A DNA stretch of 64,000 nt from Opitutaceae bacterium (lineage in GTDB: Bacteria; Verrucomicrobiota; Verrucomicrobiia; Opitutales; Opitutaceae). The notes beneath the pieces were generated by a model, which was not told the DNA's origin, did not search any database, and saw only the letters and a program-made list of their open reading frames with translations. The translations under genes and the position numbers were made by a program. Below, one piece after another: positions 1 through 9,835 of the stretch. Positions within the stretch are counted from its first letter, which is position 1, and each line of letters starts with the position of its first letter. Where the stretch lies: contig JAIXQE010000147.1 of assembly GCA_027485815.1 (NCBI GenBank), forward strand, positions 1 to 64,000, read 5' to 3'.

Positions 1-607
<607 letters not shown>

Positions 608-615
608 CGGGCGGG

Positions 616-1590
616 TCAGAGTTCGCCGGCGTGGGCCCGCAGGCAGGCATGCAGGTGTCCCGGAGTCGCCGCGCGTAGTTCCGGGCGCTCGGCGCGGCAG
701 GCGTCGGTGGCGTGTTCGCAGCGGACAGCGAACGCGCAGCCGGCGACGGGGCGCGAAAGGTCCGGGGGCAGGCCGGGGATGGTGTAGAGCGTGGAACCCT
801 TGGCCTGCAGGGCGGGGATCGAGCGCTGCAGCGCGCGGGTGTACGGATGCCGCGGCGCGTGGAAGAGGGTCCGCGTGTCGGCGGTCTCCACGATGCGGCC
901 GGCATACATCACCTGCACGCGGTCGCACAGGCCCGAGACGACGCCGAGGTCGTGCGTGATAAAGATCACGGCCATCCCGAGCTCGCGTTGCATCCGGCGG
1001 ATCAGGTCCAGGATCTGCGCCTGCACGGTGACGTCGAGGGCCGTGGTCGGTTCGTCGGCGATGAGCAGCTCCGGCCGGGTGATGAGCGCCATCGCGATCA
1101 TCACGCGCTGGCGCATCCCTCCGGAGAACTCGTGGGGGTAGAGGTCGAGGCGCCGCGGGGCGTCGTTGATGCCGACGGCCTCCAGCATCGCGAGGCCGCG
1201 GCGCCGGGCCTCCTCCCGCGGGAGTCGCTCGTGGATCAGGAGGGGCTCGATCAGCTGCTCGCCGATCCGCAGGTACGGATTCAGCGACGTCATCGGGTCC
1301 TGGAAGATCATCGCGATGCGCTTCCCCCGGATGGCTCGCGCCTCCGCCGGCCGGCAGCGCAGGAGGTCCGTGCCGGCGAACACCGCACTACCGCCCTCGA
1401 TCCGGCCCGGCGGCTGCGGAATCAGCCCGAGGATGGAGTAACACGTGACCGACTTGCCCGAACCCGATTCGCCCACGATGCCCAAGGTCTCGCCCCGCTC
1501 GAGGCTGAAGCTCACTCCGTCGACGGCCCGGGTGACGCCGGTGCGGGTGTGGAAGCTGGTCCGGAGATCGGTGACTTCGAGGAGCGGCAC
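616..1590 (-). CDS. Dipeptide/oligopeptide ABC transporter ATP-binding protein (OppD/DppD-like)
   Basis: Walker [10 protein letters not shown], signature [15 protein letters not shown], Walker [18 protein letters not shown]-terminal oligopeptide-transporter-type Cys-containing tail. Confidence 0.93.
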   Translation of the reverse strand: MPLLEVTDLRTSFHTRTGVTRAVDGVSFSLERGETLGIVGESGSGKSVTCYSILGLIPQPPGRIEGGSAVFAGTDLLRCRPAEARAIRGKRIAMIFQDPMTSLNPYLRIGEQLIEPLLIHERLPREEARRRGLAMLEAVGINDAPRRLDLYPHEFSGGMRQRVMIAMALITRPELLIADEPTTALDVTVQAQILDLIRRMQRELGMAVIFITHDLGVVSGLCDRVQVMYAGRIVETADTRTLFHAPRHPYTRALQRSIPALQAKGSTLYTIPGLPPDLSRPVAGCAFAVRCEHATDACRAERPELRAATPGHLHACLRAHAGEL

Positions 1591-1611
1591 GGGGAAGGGC
1601 CTAGACGGGAA

Positions 1612-3513
1612 CTAGGCGGGGGAAATAGGCAACATCTCCCGCACGGCGGCCGCGACGGTCGCGGGGGCGAGCGCGGCGAGCTCACCACCGCCGTGCGGCG
1701 GGCAATCCGGCGGCTGCAGCACGCGGTGGGGCGTGGCGAAGACCGGGCCGGTGCGGACCGGGTTGGTGGGGCCGAAGAGTCCGAGCACGGGAACGCCGAG
1801 GGCGTTCGCGAGGTGCATCCCCCCGGTGTCATTCGTGACCAGCAGACGGCAGGCGCCGAGCGCGGCGGCCAGGCCCGGCAGATCGGTTTCGCCGGCGCGG
1901 TTACGCACCCGAACCCCTGGAAAACCCTCGGCGACGGCGGCGGCCAAGGGACGGTCACCCGGGGTGCCGAAGACCTCGAAACGCACTCCCGGCAGCGCCT
2001 CGATCAGGCCCCGCCAATGCGGGACGGGCCAGCGTTTTGCCGGGAAGTTTTCCGAACCGACGATCAGGCCGACGGGGGCGTGCGGCCCCGGCCGCGGCGC
2101 CGGCACCAGCGGGCTCAGGTCGGGGGCCTCCGCCAGCCCGAAGTGCCGCAGGAACGCCGCCCACAGCGCGAGTTGATGTTCGCGGGTCTCGTCCCACGCG
2201 GCCGGCACGCGGAACCGATGGGACAGCAGGGGGCGCGGCCGTCCCGCCCGCACGAGGCCGAAGCGCTGCCGGGCTCCGGCGCACCACGCCTCGAGGTCCC
2301 CCCGCAGGGACTGCGTGAAGAGGAGCCAAACGTCGGGGTGCTCCGCGGCCAACCGGCGGAAGCCGTTGAAGTAACCCAGCCCGCGGGCGGGCAGCGGCAC
2401 GAAGCGATCTCCGAGCCCCCAGGCGGCCAGCAGCGGTTCGAAGGCGGCGCGACCGACGAGGACCAGTTCGGCGTCGGGGCGGCCGCGACGCAGGGCGCGC
2501 AGGAGGGGGGCGAGCATCACCACGTCGCCGAGCCAGTTCGGCAGGCGGATCCAGATCCGGGTGCGCCGCGGCGGGGTGGTGAGGCCGCGAGCGCGCAGGT
2601 CGGCGGCGAGCAGGTTGCGCTTCGACTCGAGGCGGAAGCGGAGCGCGGGCTGGTCCTGATGCCGCCAGCGATCGTGAGCCCAGAGCCACGAGGCGCAGAG
2701 GTCGTCGTCCCGCGCGAGCAGTTCCTCCAGCCAGCGGTTCAGCCCGAGGGTGACGGTCTCCGAGGCTCCGTCGTGCGCCAGCTCGCTCGCCCCGATCTCG
2801 ACCCGCCAGAAGCCGTGGTAGCGGGGGTAGATCCCGTACACCCGCGCGCTGAACTTCTCGGCCAGCAGGCCGGGCAGTTCGGTGGTCGAGCAGACGCGGC
2901 CGAACAACGTCGTGAGGGCGCCCTGGAGGCCCGCGTTCTGGTCGAACAGGATGCCGACGAACCCGCGGCGGCGGAGGATCTTGAGGGCTTCGGCGAAGCC
3001 TTCCTTGCGCGAGAGCAGCCGCATCCCGAAGCGCTCGCGGGCCGCGCGTACGAAGCGGTCGGCGGCGGGCGCATCGAGCGGGCGGTAGATGATTCCGAAC
3101 TCCGGGAAGGTCCCGGGGACCGTGAGGGGCTGCGCCGTCTGCGCTTCCCAGTGCGCGAGGTGGGGCGAACAGATCAGCGTCGGCGCGGGGTCGTGCCGGT
3201 GACGTTCGTGGAGCGCGAGCAACTCGGGGCCCGCGCGGACGATGCGCCGGAGGCGCTCCGGGCCGAGGTAGGGCAGGGCGAGCGAGAGCAGTCCCGTCTC
3301 GATCAGGCGGCGGCAACTTTCGCGGCCGATCCGGCGGCGCCAGGCTTCGTCCCGCTCCGGGAACGCATGGTGCAGGTTGGCGAGGATGAGCCGGCGGCGG
3401 CGCGGCAGGAGCCGGAAGATCGCGTCGCCGAGGACGTGCGCGACCAGGCGCAGCAGGCCCTCGGGGCTGTGCGCCGCGAGGCGGCCGAGCAGTTGGAGCA
3501 GCAGGAGCAGCAC
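1612..3513 (-). CDS. Bifunctional fusion: N-terminal lipid A lauroyl/myristoyl acyltransferase-like (LpxL/HtrB family) + C-terminal glycosyltransferase family 9 (ADP-heptose:LPS heptosyltransferase-like)
   Basis: N-term [24 protein letters not shown]...[10 protein letters not shown] (LpxL-like); C-term [36 protein letters not shown]...[34 protein letters not shown] (GT9 signatures) in one 633-aa ORF. Confidence 0.87.
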   Translation of the reverse strand: MLLLLLQLLGRLAAHSPEGLLRLVAHVLGDAIFRLLPRRRRLILANLHHAFPERDEAWRRRIGRESCRRLIETGLLSLALPYLGPERLRRIVRAGPELLALHERHRHDPAPTLICSPHLAHWEAQTAQPLTVPGTFPEFGIIYRPLDAPAADRFVRAARERFGMRLLSRKEGFAEALKILRRRGFVGILFDQNAGLQGALTTLFGRVCSTTELPGLLAEKFSARVYGIYPRYHGFWRVEIGASELAHDGASETVTLGLNRWLEELLARDDDLCASWLWAHDRWRHQDQPALRFRLESKRNLLAADLRARGLTTPPRRTRIWIRLPNWLGDVVMLAPLLRALRRGRPDAELVLVGRAAFEPLLAAWGLGDRFVPLPARGLGYFNGFRRLAAEHPDVWLLFTQSLRGDLEAWCAGARQRFGLVRAGRPRPLLSHRFRVPAAWDETREHQLALWAAFLRHFGLAEAPDLSPLVPAPRPGPHAPVGLIVGSENFPAKRWPVPHWRGLIEALPGVRFEVFGTPGDRPLAAAVAEGFPGVRVRNRAGETDLPGLAAALGACRLLVTNDTGGMHLANALGVPVLGLFGPTNPVRTGPVFATPHRVLQPPDCPPHGGGELAALAPATVAAAVREMLPISPA

Positions 3514-3555
3514 GGGAAGGGTTCCGCCGCCGGTGGTCCGGCGGGCGGTCGCGGC

Positions 3556-5076
3556 TCAGGGCTCGCCGGCCTTGGCCGCGGCCTTCCGTTTGCCCCCCTT
3601 CGCCCGACCCGCGCCGGCGGACCGGCGGGCCTCCGCCTCGGCCTCCACCGCGCGCATGAATTCGGCCCGGCGCGCCGGATCCTGGCGCGCACGGAACACC
3701 TCGAGCAGGGGATCGCGCGTTCGGACCATCCACGCTTCGAGCATCGCGGTCAGCCGCTCCTCCGTGGCGCGGTGGGCTGGCTGGCCGATCAGGTTGCGCA
3801 GGGCGTTGGGGTCGGAGGCGTAGTGGTAGAGTTCCTCGGGGCGCCGGTGCTCGAAAAGGTCGAGGCGGGCGGCGGCCGCCGGATCGGTGCGCGCGAGCAC
3901 CTGCATCCGCCGGAAGGTATCGGTGCCCCGAGTCGCCGTCGCCATAACCCGCGTCCCGTCGGACCATGGATTGAAGAGGTAGCCATGCTCCCGCGTGATG
4001 ATCGTCCGCATCGGGTGCCGGTGGCCGCCGGAGTTCTCGTTGTATTCCGCCACGATGAAGTCGCGGCCGTCCTGGGCCTCGCCGCGCAGCACGGGGGCGA
4101 ACGAGCGGCCGTCCACTCCCGGGGGCGGCGGCAGGCCAAGCATCTCGAGCACCGTGGGCAGCAGGTCGACGCCGGAGACCAGGTGGCGGTCGTCGAGCGC
4201 GCCGGCGCGGGTGACGCCGGGCCAGCGGACCATCCACGGCGTGCGGGTGCTGTGGAAGTAGAGCTGCGTCTTGGCGAAGGGCAGGGGCATTCCGTGGTCG
4301 GAGAGGAACATCACGATGGTACGCTCCTCCTCGCCGCTTTCGCGGAGCGCCGCGAGGATGGCCCCAAGGCCGTCGTCGGCGCGTCGGACGGAGGAGTGGT
4401 AGCGGGCGAGCTCGGCCCGCACCTGCGGATCATCGAACAGGAAGCCGGGGACGGGGACCTCGGCGGGCGTGAAGATCCGGCTCGGCCGGAAGCGGGCGTC
4501 GGCGGCCGAGTCCTCCCCGAAGAACGGCTTGTGCGGGTCGGACAGGTTCAGGTTGAGGAAAAAGGGTTTGCCCGCGTTCCGGGCCTCGCTGATCCCGCGG
4601 CGCGCACTCGCGCCATAGGAGGCGGGATCCTTCGGGTGCAGCGTGGTGCCGTCCGCCTGTCGATCCAGGACGACGTGCCAGCCCGGGTAGGGCGAATAGG
4701 GCGTCGAATGATCCACCTTGTGCCGGATCCCGGTGTAATACCCGGCGGCGCGGAGGAGGTCGGACAAGTGCGGCCAGCCGGGGTCCCGCACCTGATAGAA
4801 GCCCTCAATGCGGTTGTTGTGCGGGTAGCGTCCGGAGAAGAGCACGTTGCGCGACGGCATGCAGTTGCCCACCTGCACGAAGGCGTGAGCGAAGCGCAGG
4901 CTGGTTCCGGCGAGGCGGTCCAGCTCCGGGGTGGCTCCGGGCAGCGGGCAGCCGTAGACGCCGAGCGAGTCGCAGCTCAGGTCGTCGGCGGTGATCAGGA
5001 GCAGGTTCCAGCGCGGGGTCGCGGCCAGCAGCGGCGCGGCGAGGGCGAGGAGGCAGGGCAGGAGGAAGCGGGGCAT
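3556..5076 (-). CDS. Sulfatase (heparan N-sulfatase-like), secreted
   Basis: Formylglycine motif NCMPSRNVLFSGRYPH, LLITADDLSCDSLGVYG, SDHGMPLPFAKTQLY; signal peptide MPRFLLPCLLALAAPLLA from ATG at 5076 (internal to ORF 3556..5118). Confidence 0.9.
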   Translation of the reverse strand: MPRFLLPCLLALAAPLLAATPRWNLLLITADDLSCDSLGVYGCPLPGATPELDRLAGTSLRFAHAFVQVGNCMPSRNVLFSGRYPHNNRIEGFYQVRDPGWPHLSDLLRAAGYYTGIRHKVDHSTPYSPYPGWHVVLDRQADGTTLHPKDPASYGASARRGISEARNAGKPFFLNLNLSDPHKPFFGEDSAADARFRPSRIFTPAEVPVPGFLFDDPQVRAELARYHSSVRRADDGLGAILAALRESGEEERTIVMFLSDHGMPLPFAKTQLYFHSTRTPWMVRWPGVTRAGALDDRHLVSGVDLLPTVLEMLGLPPPPGVDGRSFAPVLRGEAQDGRDFIVAEYNENSGGHRHPMRTIITREHGYLFNPWSDGTRVMATATRGTDTFRRMQVLARTDPAAAARLDLFEHRRPEELYHYASDPNALRNLIGQPAHRATEERLTAMLEAWMVRTRDPLLEVFRARQDPARRAEFMRAVEAEAEARRSAGAGRAKGGKRKAAAKAGEP

Positions 5077-5188
5077 GCGTCTCGGTTCGAGCGAGCCGGA
5101 AGGCGTCCGCCGCGTCAACCGCGCCCGCGGGCGTTTTGGGATTGAAACGCCGCCGCGAACCGGCGGACTGCCGGCAGCCCCTCACCCC

Positions 5189-6892
5189 ATGAACATCGGC
5201 GGCGCCGGCACCAACCAGCACACGTATGACGCGATCGTCGTCGGCTCCGGCATCAGCGGCGGCTGGGCCGCGAAGGAGCTGACCGAGAAGGGCCTCCGCA
5301 CGCTCCTGCTCGAGCGGGGCCGCGACGTGAAGCACGGGGATTACCCGACGGCGATGCTGGAGGCGTGGGAGTTCCCGGGCCGCAACCGGCGCTCGAACGT
5401 CGAATTGGAGCGGCAGGCGAAACAGAACCGCACCGGCTACACGACGCATCCCGCCTCGGCGCACTGGTTCGTCGATGACGTCGACAACCCCTACTCGGAG
5501 GATCAGCCGTTCGACTGGATGCGCGGCTACCACGTCGGCGGGCGCTCCCTGCTCTGGGGCCGGCAGTCCTACCGGTTCAGCGAATTGGATTTCGAGGCCA
5601 ATGCCCGCGACGGCGTGGGCGTGGACTGGCCGATCCGCTATGGCGACCTCGCCCCGTGGTACGACCATGTCGAGCGCTTTGCCGGCATCAGCGGCCAGCG
5701 GGAGGGCCTCGCGCAGCTCCCCGACGGCGAGTTCCTGCCGCCGATGGCGATGAACTGCCTCGAGCAGGACGTGCGCGGCCGGCTGGCGGAGAAGTTCAAC
5801 GGGCGGGTGATGACCATCGGGCGCGCGGCCAACCTCACCGTGCCGCACCTCGGGCGCGGCTCCTGCCAGTACCGCAACCGCTGCATCCGCGGCTGCCCCT
5901 ACGGCGGCTACTTCAGCAGCAACTCCGCCACGCTCCCGGCGGCCTACGCCACGGGGCGGCTCACCCTCCGGCCCTTCTCGATTGTGACGGAGATCATTCC
6001 CGCCGCGGACGGCAAGCGGGCGGCCGGGGTCCGCGTGATCGACGCCGAGACGCGCGAGGTCATCGAGTTCCGCGCCCGCGTCGTCTTCCTCTGCGCGTCC
6101 GCGGTGGCCTCGACCTTCATCCTCCTGAACTCGCGGTCCGACCGCTTCCCGCAGGGCTTCGGCAACGACAGCGGCGAGTTGGGGCACAACCTGATGGACC
6201 ATCATTTCAAGGTGGGCGCCGCCGGGGTCTCCGACCGTTTCGCGGACCGCTATTTCCGCGGTAACCGTCCGAACGGCATCTACATCCCCCGCTTCCGGAA
6301 CCTCGATGCCGCCACGCGCCGGAAGGACTATCTCCGCGGCTTCGGTTACCAGGGCAGCGCGAGCCGCCTCGATTGGGCGCGCCCGATCCGCGAGCTGAGT
6401 TTCGGCGCCGGCCTCAAGGCCGATCTCATCCGACCCGGTCCCTGGCGCTTCGGCATCGGCGCGTGGGGTGAGTGCCTGCCGTACCACCGCAACCGCCTCT
6501 ACCTCAACGCCGCGGTCCGCGACAAGTGGGGCCAACCCACTGTGACCTTTGATTGCGCGTGGCAGGAGAACGAGCGGGCGATGCGCAAGGACATGCAGGC
6601 GGCGGCGGTGGAGATGCTCGAGGCCGCGGGCCTGCGCGACGTGAAGGGCTTCGATGACGGCAGCGCCCCGGGGCTTTGCATCCACGAGATGGGCACCGCG
6701 CGGATGGGCCGCGACCCGCGCACTTCCGTGCTCAACGCGTGGAACCAGGTTCACGCGGCGCCGAACGTGTTCGTCACCGACGGCGCGTGCATGACGTCCA
6801 ATTCCTGCGTCAACCCCTCGCTCACCTACATGGCGCTCACCGCGCGCGCCTGTGACCACGCGGTCGCGGAGATGAAGCGGAACCACCTGTGA
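5189..6892 (+). CDS. GMC family FAD-dependent oxidoreductase
   Basis: DAIVVGSGISGGWAAKELTEKGLRTLLLERG FAD motif; CQYRNRCIRGCPYGGYFSSNSATLPAA; C-terminal VFVTDGACMTSNSCVNPSLTYMALTARACDHA. Start chosen at ATG 5189. Confidence 0.92.
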   Translation: MNIGGAGTNQHTYDAIVVGSGISGGWAAKELTEKGLRTLLLERGRDVKHGDYPTAMLEAWEFPGRNRRSNVELERQAKQNRTGYTTHPASAHWFVDDVDNPYSEDQPFDWMRGYHVGGRSLLWGRQSYRFSELDFEANARDGVGVDWPIRYGDLAPWYDHVERFAGISGQREGLAQLPDGEFLPPMAMNCLEQDVRGRLAEKFNGRVMTIGRAANLTVPHLGRGSCQYRNRCIRGCPYGGYFSSNSATLPAAYATGRLTLRPFSIVTEIIPAADGKRAAGVRVIDAETREVIEFRARVVFLCASAVASTFILLNSRSDRFPQGFGNDSGELGHNLMDHHFKVGAAGVSDRFADRYFRGNRPNGIYIPRFRNLDAATRRKDYLRGFGYQGSASRLDWARPIRELSFGAGLKADLIRPGPWRFGIGAWGECLPYHRNRLYLNAAVRDKWGQPTVTFDCAWQENERAMRKDMQAAAVEMLEAAGLRDVKGFDDGSAPGLCIHEMGTARMGRDPRTSVLNAWNQVHAAPNVFVTDGACMTSNSCVNPSLTYMALTARACDHAVAEMKRNHL

Positions 6893-7440
6893 ACCCGTCG
6901 GCCCCCGCCCCCGTTACCCGCCGCGAGGCGCTTGTCCGCGCCGCCGCCCTCGCGGGCCTGAGTCTCACGCCGGCGTGGATTGAGCGCGTCCTCGCCGCGG
7001 CGGCCGCGCCGGCAGCGAACCTCCCGCCCGGCCGGGCCGCGGTGCTGGCCGCGGCGGCGGAGCGCATCCTGCCCCGCACGGACACCCCGGGCGCCGGCGA
7101 CGTTGGCGTGCCGGCCTTCCTCGCGCGCCTGCTGGAGGGGTACGTTCCGGCGACCGACCGCGACACCGTAGTGGCGGGCCTCGATGGTTTGGACGCGGCG
7201 GCCCGTGCCGCGCACGGTCGGGGTTTCGCCGACGTGCCGCCGGGGGTGCAGGATGCCCTGATCCGCGCGGCGGCCGAGGCAGGCGGGCGTTTCTTCCCGT
7301 TGCTGCGGGAGTACACGTTGCTCGGCTATTTCACCTCCGAACGCGTCGGCCGGGAGGTGCTGCACTATGATCCCGTGCCCGGACGCTGGGAGCCCTGCGT
7401 GCCGCTCGCCGAGGTCGGCGACCGGCTTTGGACCCGCTGA
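6889..7440 (+). CDS. Gluconate 2-dehydrogenase subunit 3 family protein
   Basis: GTG start overlaps the GMC stop (gtga); twin-Arg-like leader RREALVRAAALAGLSLTP; subunit 3-like AAERILPRTDTPGAGDVGVPAFL...LLGYFTSERVGREVLHYDPVPGRWEPC. Confidence 0.85.
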   Translation: MNPSAPAPVTRREALVRAAALAGLSLTPAWIERVLAAAAAPAANLPPGRAAVLAAAAERILPRTDTPGAGDVGVPAFLARLLEGYVPATDRDTVVAGLDGLDAAARAAHGRGFADVPPGVQDALIRAAAEAGGRFFPLLREYTLLGYFTSERVGREVLHYDPVPGRWEPCVPLAEVGDRLWTR

Positions 7441-7539
7441 AGAAGGTCGGCGGCCTCGGAGCGCGATCCGGGAGGGCGTGCTCGAACCCCTTCAGGCGCG
7501 GGTGACTCGGGAGCCCTCCCGCGGCTGACGCCGCCGGAC

Positions 7540-8811
7540 TCAGAGCAGCAGCAGCGCGGGGCTTTCGAGCAGCGTCTTCAGCGCGTTGAGGTACTGCGCG
7601 CCAACGGCTCCATCGATCACCCGGTGGTCGCACGAGAGGGTGACGGTGAGCGTCTGGCCGATCTCGATGCGCTCGCCGCGCACGACGGGCTTCCGGACCA
7701 CCGTGCCGACCGCGAGGATGGCGGCGTTGGGCGGGTTGATGATCGCGCTGAAACGCGGGATGCCCATCATCCCGAGGTTGGAGACGCAGAACGTGCCGCC
7801 GGTGAATTCCGCGGGGGCGAGCTTCTTTTCCTTGGCCCGCTTGCCGAGGGCCTTCGCCTCGGTGGAGATCGCGAAGAGTGACTTGAGGTGCGCGTCGCGC
7901 ACGACGGGGGTGATCAGCCCGTCCTCGATCGCGACCGCAAAAGAGACGTGCGCGGCGGAGAAATAGCGGATCTGGTTGCCCTCCCAGGAGGCGTTCACCT
8001 GCGGCACGCGGCGCAGCGCCTCGGCGCTGGCCTTCAGGATGAAGTCGTTGACCGAGAGTTTCACCCCGTCGCCCTCAAGCGCGGCGTTGAGCTGCTCCCG
8101 CAGCGCCGTGAGCGGAGCGGCGTCGATCTCGATCTCGACGTAGAAGTGGGGGAGCTGGGTCTTGGATTCCAGCAGGCGGCGGGCGATGGCGCCGCGCATG
8201 TTGGAGACGGCGACGGCGCGCTCCTCCTGGATGGGCCCCTTGCTGAGGACGGAGCCGAGCTGGCGGGCGGCGGGGGCGGGAGCCGCGGCGGCGGCGAGCA
8301 CGTCGGCGCGGCGGATGCGGCCGCCGGGGCCGGAGCCCGTGATGCGGGCGAGATCGAGTCCCTTGGCGGCGGCGAGTTTGCGCGCCAACGGGGAAGCCTT
8401 GATCCGGCCGGCGGGGACGGGGGGGGCGACCGGAGCGGGCGGCGGCTGGGGCGCGGGAGCCGGGGCGGGGGAAGGAGCGGGGGCGCTGGCGGGGGCGCTG
8501 GCGGGGGCCGCGGCGGCCGGGGCTGCCGCCGGAGCCGTGGGGGCCTTCGGCGCGGGGGCGGGGACGGCCTCGCCGGGCTTACCGATGGCGCAGAGCGGGG
8601 CGCCGAGGGCGACCTGGGAACCGCCGGGGGCGTAAATCTTGAGGATCGTGCCGTCGAAGAAGCACTCCAGCTCCATCGTCGCCTTGTCGGTCTCGACCTC
8701 CGCGAGCATATCGCCCGCCTTCACGACGTCGCCCTCTTTCTTCAGCCACTTGGCCAGCGTGCCCACCGTCATGGTGTCGCTGAGCTTGGGCATTTCGATG
8801 ATGTTGGCCAT
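7540..8811 (-). CDS. pdhC: Pyruvate dehydrogenase complex E2, dihydrolipoamide acetyltransferase
   Basis: Lipoyl domain VETDKATMELECF, Ala/Pro linker, E3-binding domain ASPLARKLAAAKGLDLARITGSGPGGRI, catalytic DHRVIDGAVGAQYL. Confidence 0.94.
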   Translation of the reverse strand: MANIIEMPKLSDTMTVGTLAKWLKKEGDVVKAGDMLAEVETDKATMELECFFDGTILKIYAPGGSQVALGAPLCAIGKPGEAVPAPAPKAPTAPAAAPAAAAPASAPASAPAPSPAPAPAPQPPPAPVAPPVPAGRIKASPLARKLAAAKGLDLARITGSGPGGRIRRADVLAAAAAPAPAARQLGSVLSKGPIQEERAVAVSNMRGAIARRLLESKTQLPHFYVEIEIDAAPLTALREQLNAALEGDGVKLSVNDFILKASAEALRRVPQVNASWEGNQIRYFSAAHVSFAVAIEDGLITPVVRDAHLKSLFAISTEAKALGKRAKEKKLAPAEFTGGTFCVSNLGMMGIPRFSAIINPPNAAILAVGTVVRKPVVRGERIEIGQTLTVTLSCDHRVIDGAVGAQYLNALKTLLESPALLLL

Positions 8812-8831
8812 GGCGGTGCAGGAAGTGGGGT

Positions 8832-9809
8832 TCAGGCGAGCGTCTCGAGGGCGGCCTGGAGGACGCGGCGCGGGTTGGGCAGCTGTTCGATTTCCACCGG
8901 CGGGCTGTAGATCGCCGGGGCGTCGACCGTGGCCAGGCGATGAATGGGCGCGTCCAGCTCATCAAAGGCTTCGCGCTGGATCATGTAAGCGAGCTGCGAG
9001 CCGACGGAGGCAAAGGGCTTCTGCTCCTCCACGATCAGCACCCGGTGGGTCTTGGCGACGGAACGCAGGACGCTGTCGATGTCGAGCGGGCGGATCGTGC
9101 GCAGGTCGAGCACCTCGGCGGAGACCTTGTGTTCGCGTTCCAGCACCTCGGCCGCGGCGAGCGAGTGCAGCACCGAGCGGCCGTAAGTGACGATCGTCAG
9201 GTCGGTGCCGGGGCGCTTCACGTCGGCGAGGCCGAGCGGCACCACGTGCTCCCCGGCGGGCACCTCGCCCTTCTCGCCGTACAGCATCGTGTTCTCGAGG
9301 AAGAAGACCGGGTCGTTGTCGCGGATCGCGGACTTGAGCAGGCCCTTGGCGTCCGCCGGGGTGGACGGCACGACGACCTTTACGCCGGGGTGGTTGGCGA
9401 GGACGTTCTCCGGGGTGTGCGAGTGCGTGGCGCCGACATTCGTCCCGCCGTTGGCGGGGCCGCGGATGACGATCGGGCAATGGATCTGCCCGCCGCTCAT
9501 GTAGCGGACGTTGGCGGCGTTATTCAGGATCTGGTCGAAGGCGACGGAGTAGAACGACCAGAACATCAGCTCCATCACGGGACGGATGCCGAGCATCGAG
9601 GCACCGATGCCGACGCCGATGAATCCGGCCTCGCTGATCGGGGTGTCGACGATGCGCTGGGGGCCGAAGCGGGCGAGCAGGCCCTCGGTGACCTTGTAGG
9701 CGCCGTTGAACTGGGCGACCTCCTCGCCCATGACGACGACGTTAGGATCGCGCTCCAGTTCCTCGGCAAGGGCGTGGCGGACGGCTTCGCGGTAGGTGAT
9801 GACAGGCAC
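8832..9809 (-). CDS. pdhB: Pyruvate dehydrogenase E1 component subunit beta
   Basis: VITYREAVRHALAEELERDPNVVVMGEEVAQFNGAYKVTEGLLARFGPQRIVDTPISEAGFIGVGIGASM; GTG start at 9809 internal to ORF 8832..10250. Confidence 0.92.
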   Translation of the reverse strand: MPVITYREAVRHALAEELERDPNVVVMGEEVAQFNGAYKVTEGLLARFGPQRIVDTPISEAGFIGVGIGASMLGIRPVMELMFWSFYSVAFDQILNNAANVRYMSGGQIHCPIVIRGPANGGTNVGATHSHTPENVLANHPGVKVVVPSTPADAKGLLKSAIRDNDPVFFLENTMLYGEKGEVPAGEHVVPLGLADVKRPGTDLTIVTYGRSVLHSLAAAEVLEREHKVSAEVLDLRTIRPLDIDSVLRSVAKTHRVLIVEEQKPFASVGSQLAYMIQREAFDELDAPIHRLATVDAPAIYSPPVEIEQLPNPRRVLQAALETLA

Positions 9810-9835
9810 GGTGGAAGGGGGCTGCGGCGGTCCGT

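Noticed and set aside
1955-4237. 760-aa minus-strand Pro/Arg-rich ORF
   Set aside because: Alternate frame of the acyltransferase-GT9 and sulfatase genes; Pro/Arg/Ala composition typical of frame shadows.
712-5145. 1477-aa plus-strand ORF
   Set aside because: Antisense to OppD-like, the acyltransferase-GT9 fusion and sulfatase genes; compositionally biased (E/R/G/A), no recognisable domain.
4805-6886. 693-aa minus-strand ORF
   Set aside because: Antisense to the GMC oxidoreductase; C-terminal part is out-of-frame shadow of the sulfatase.
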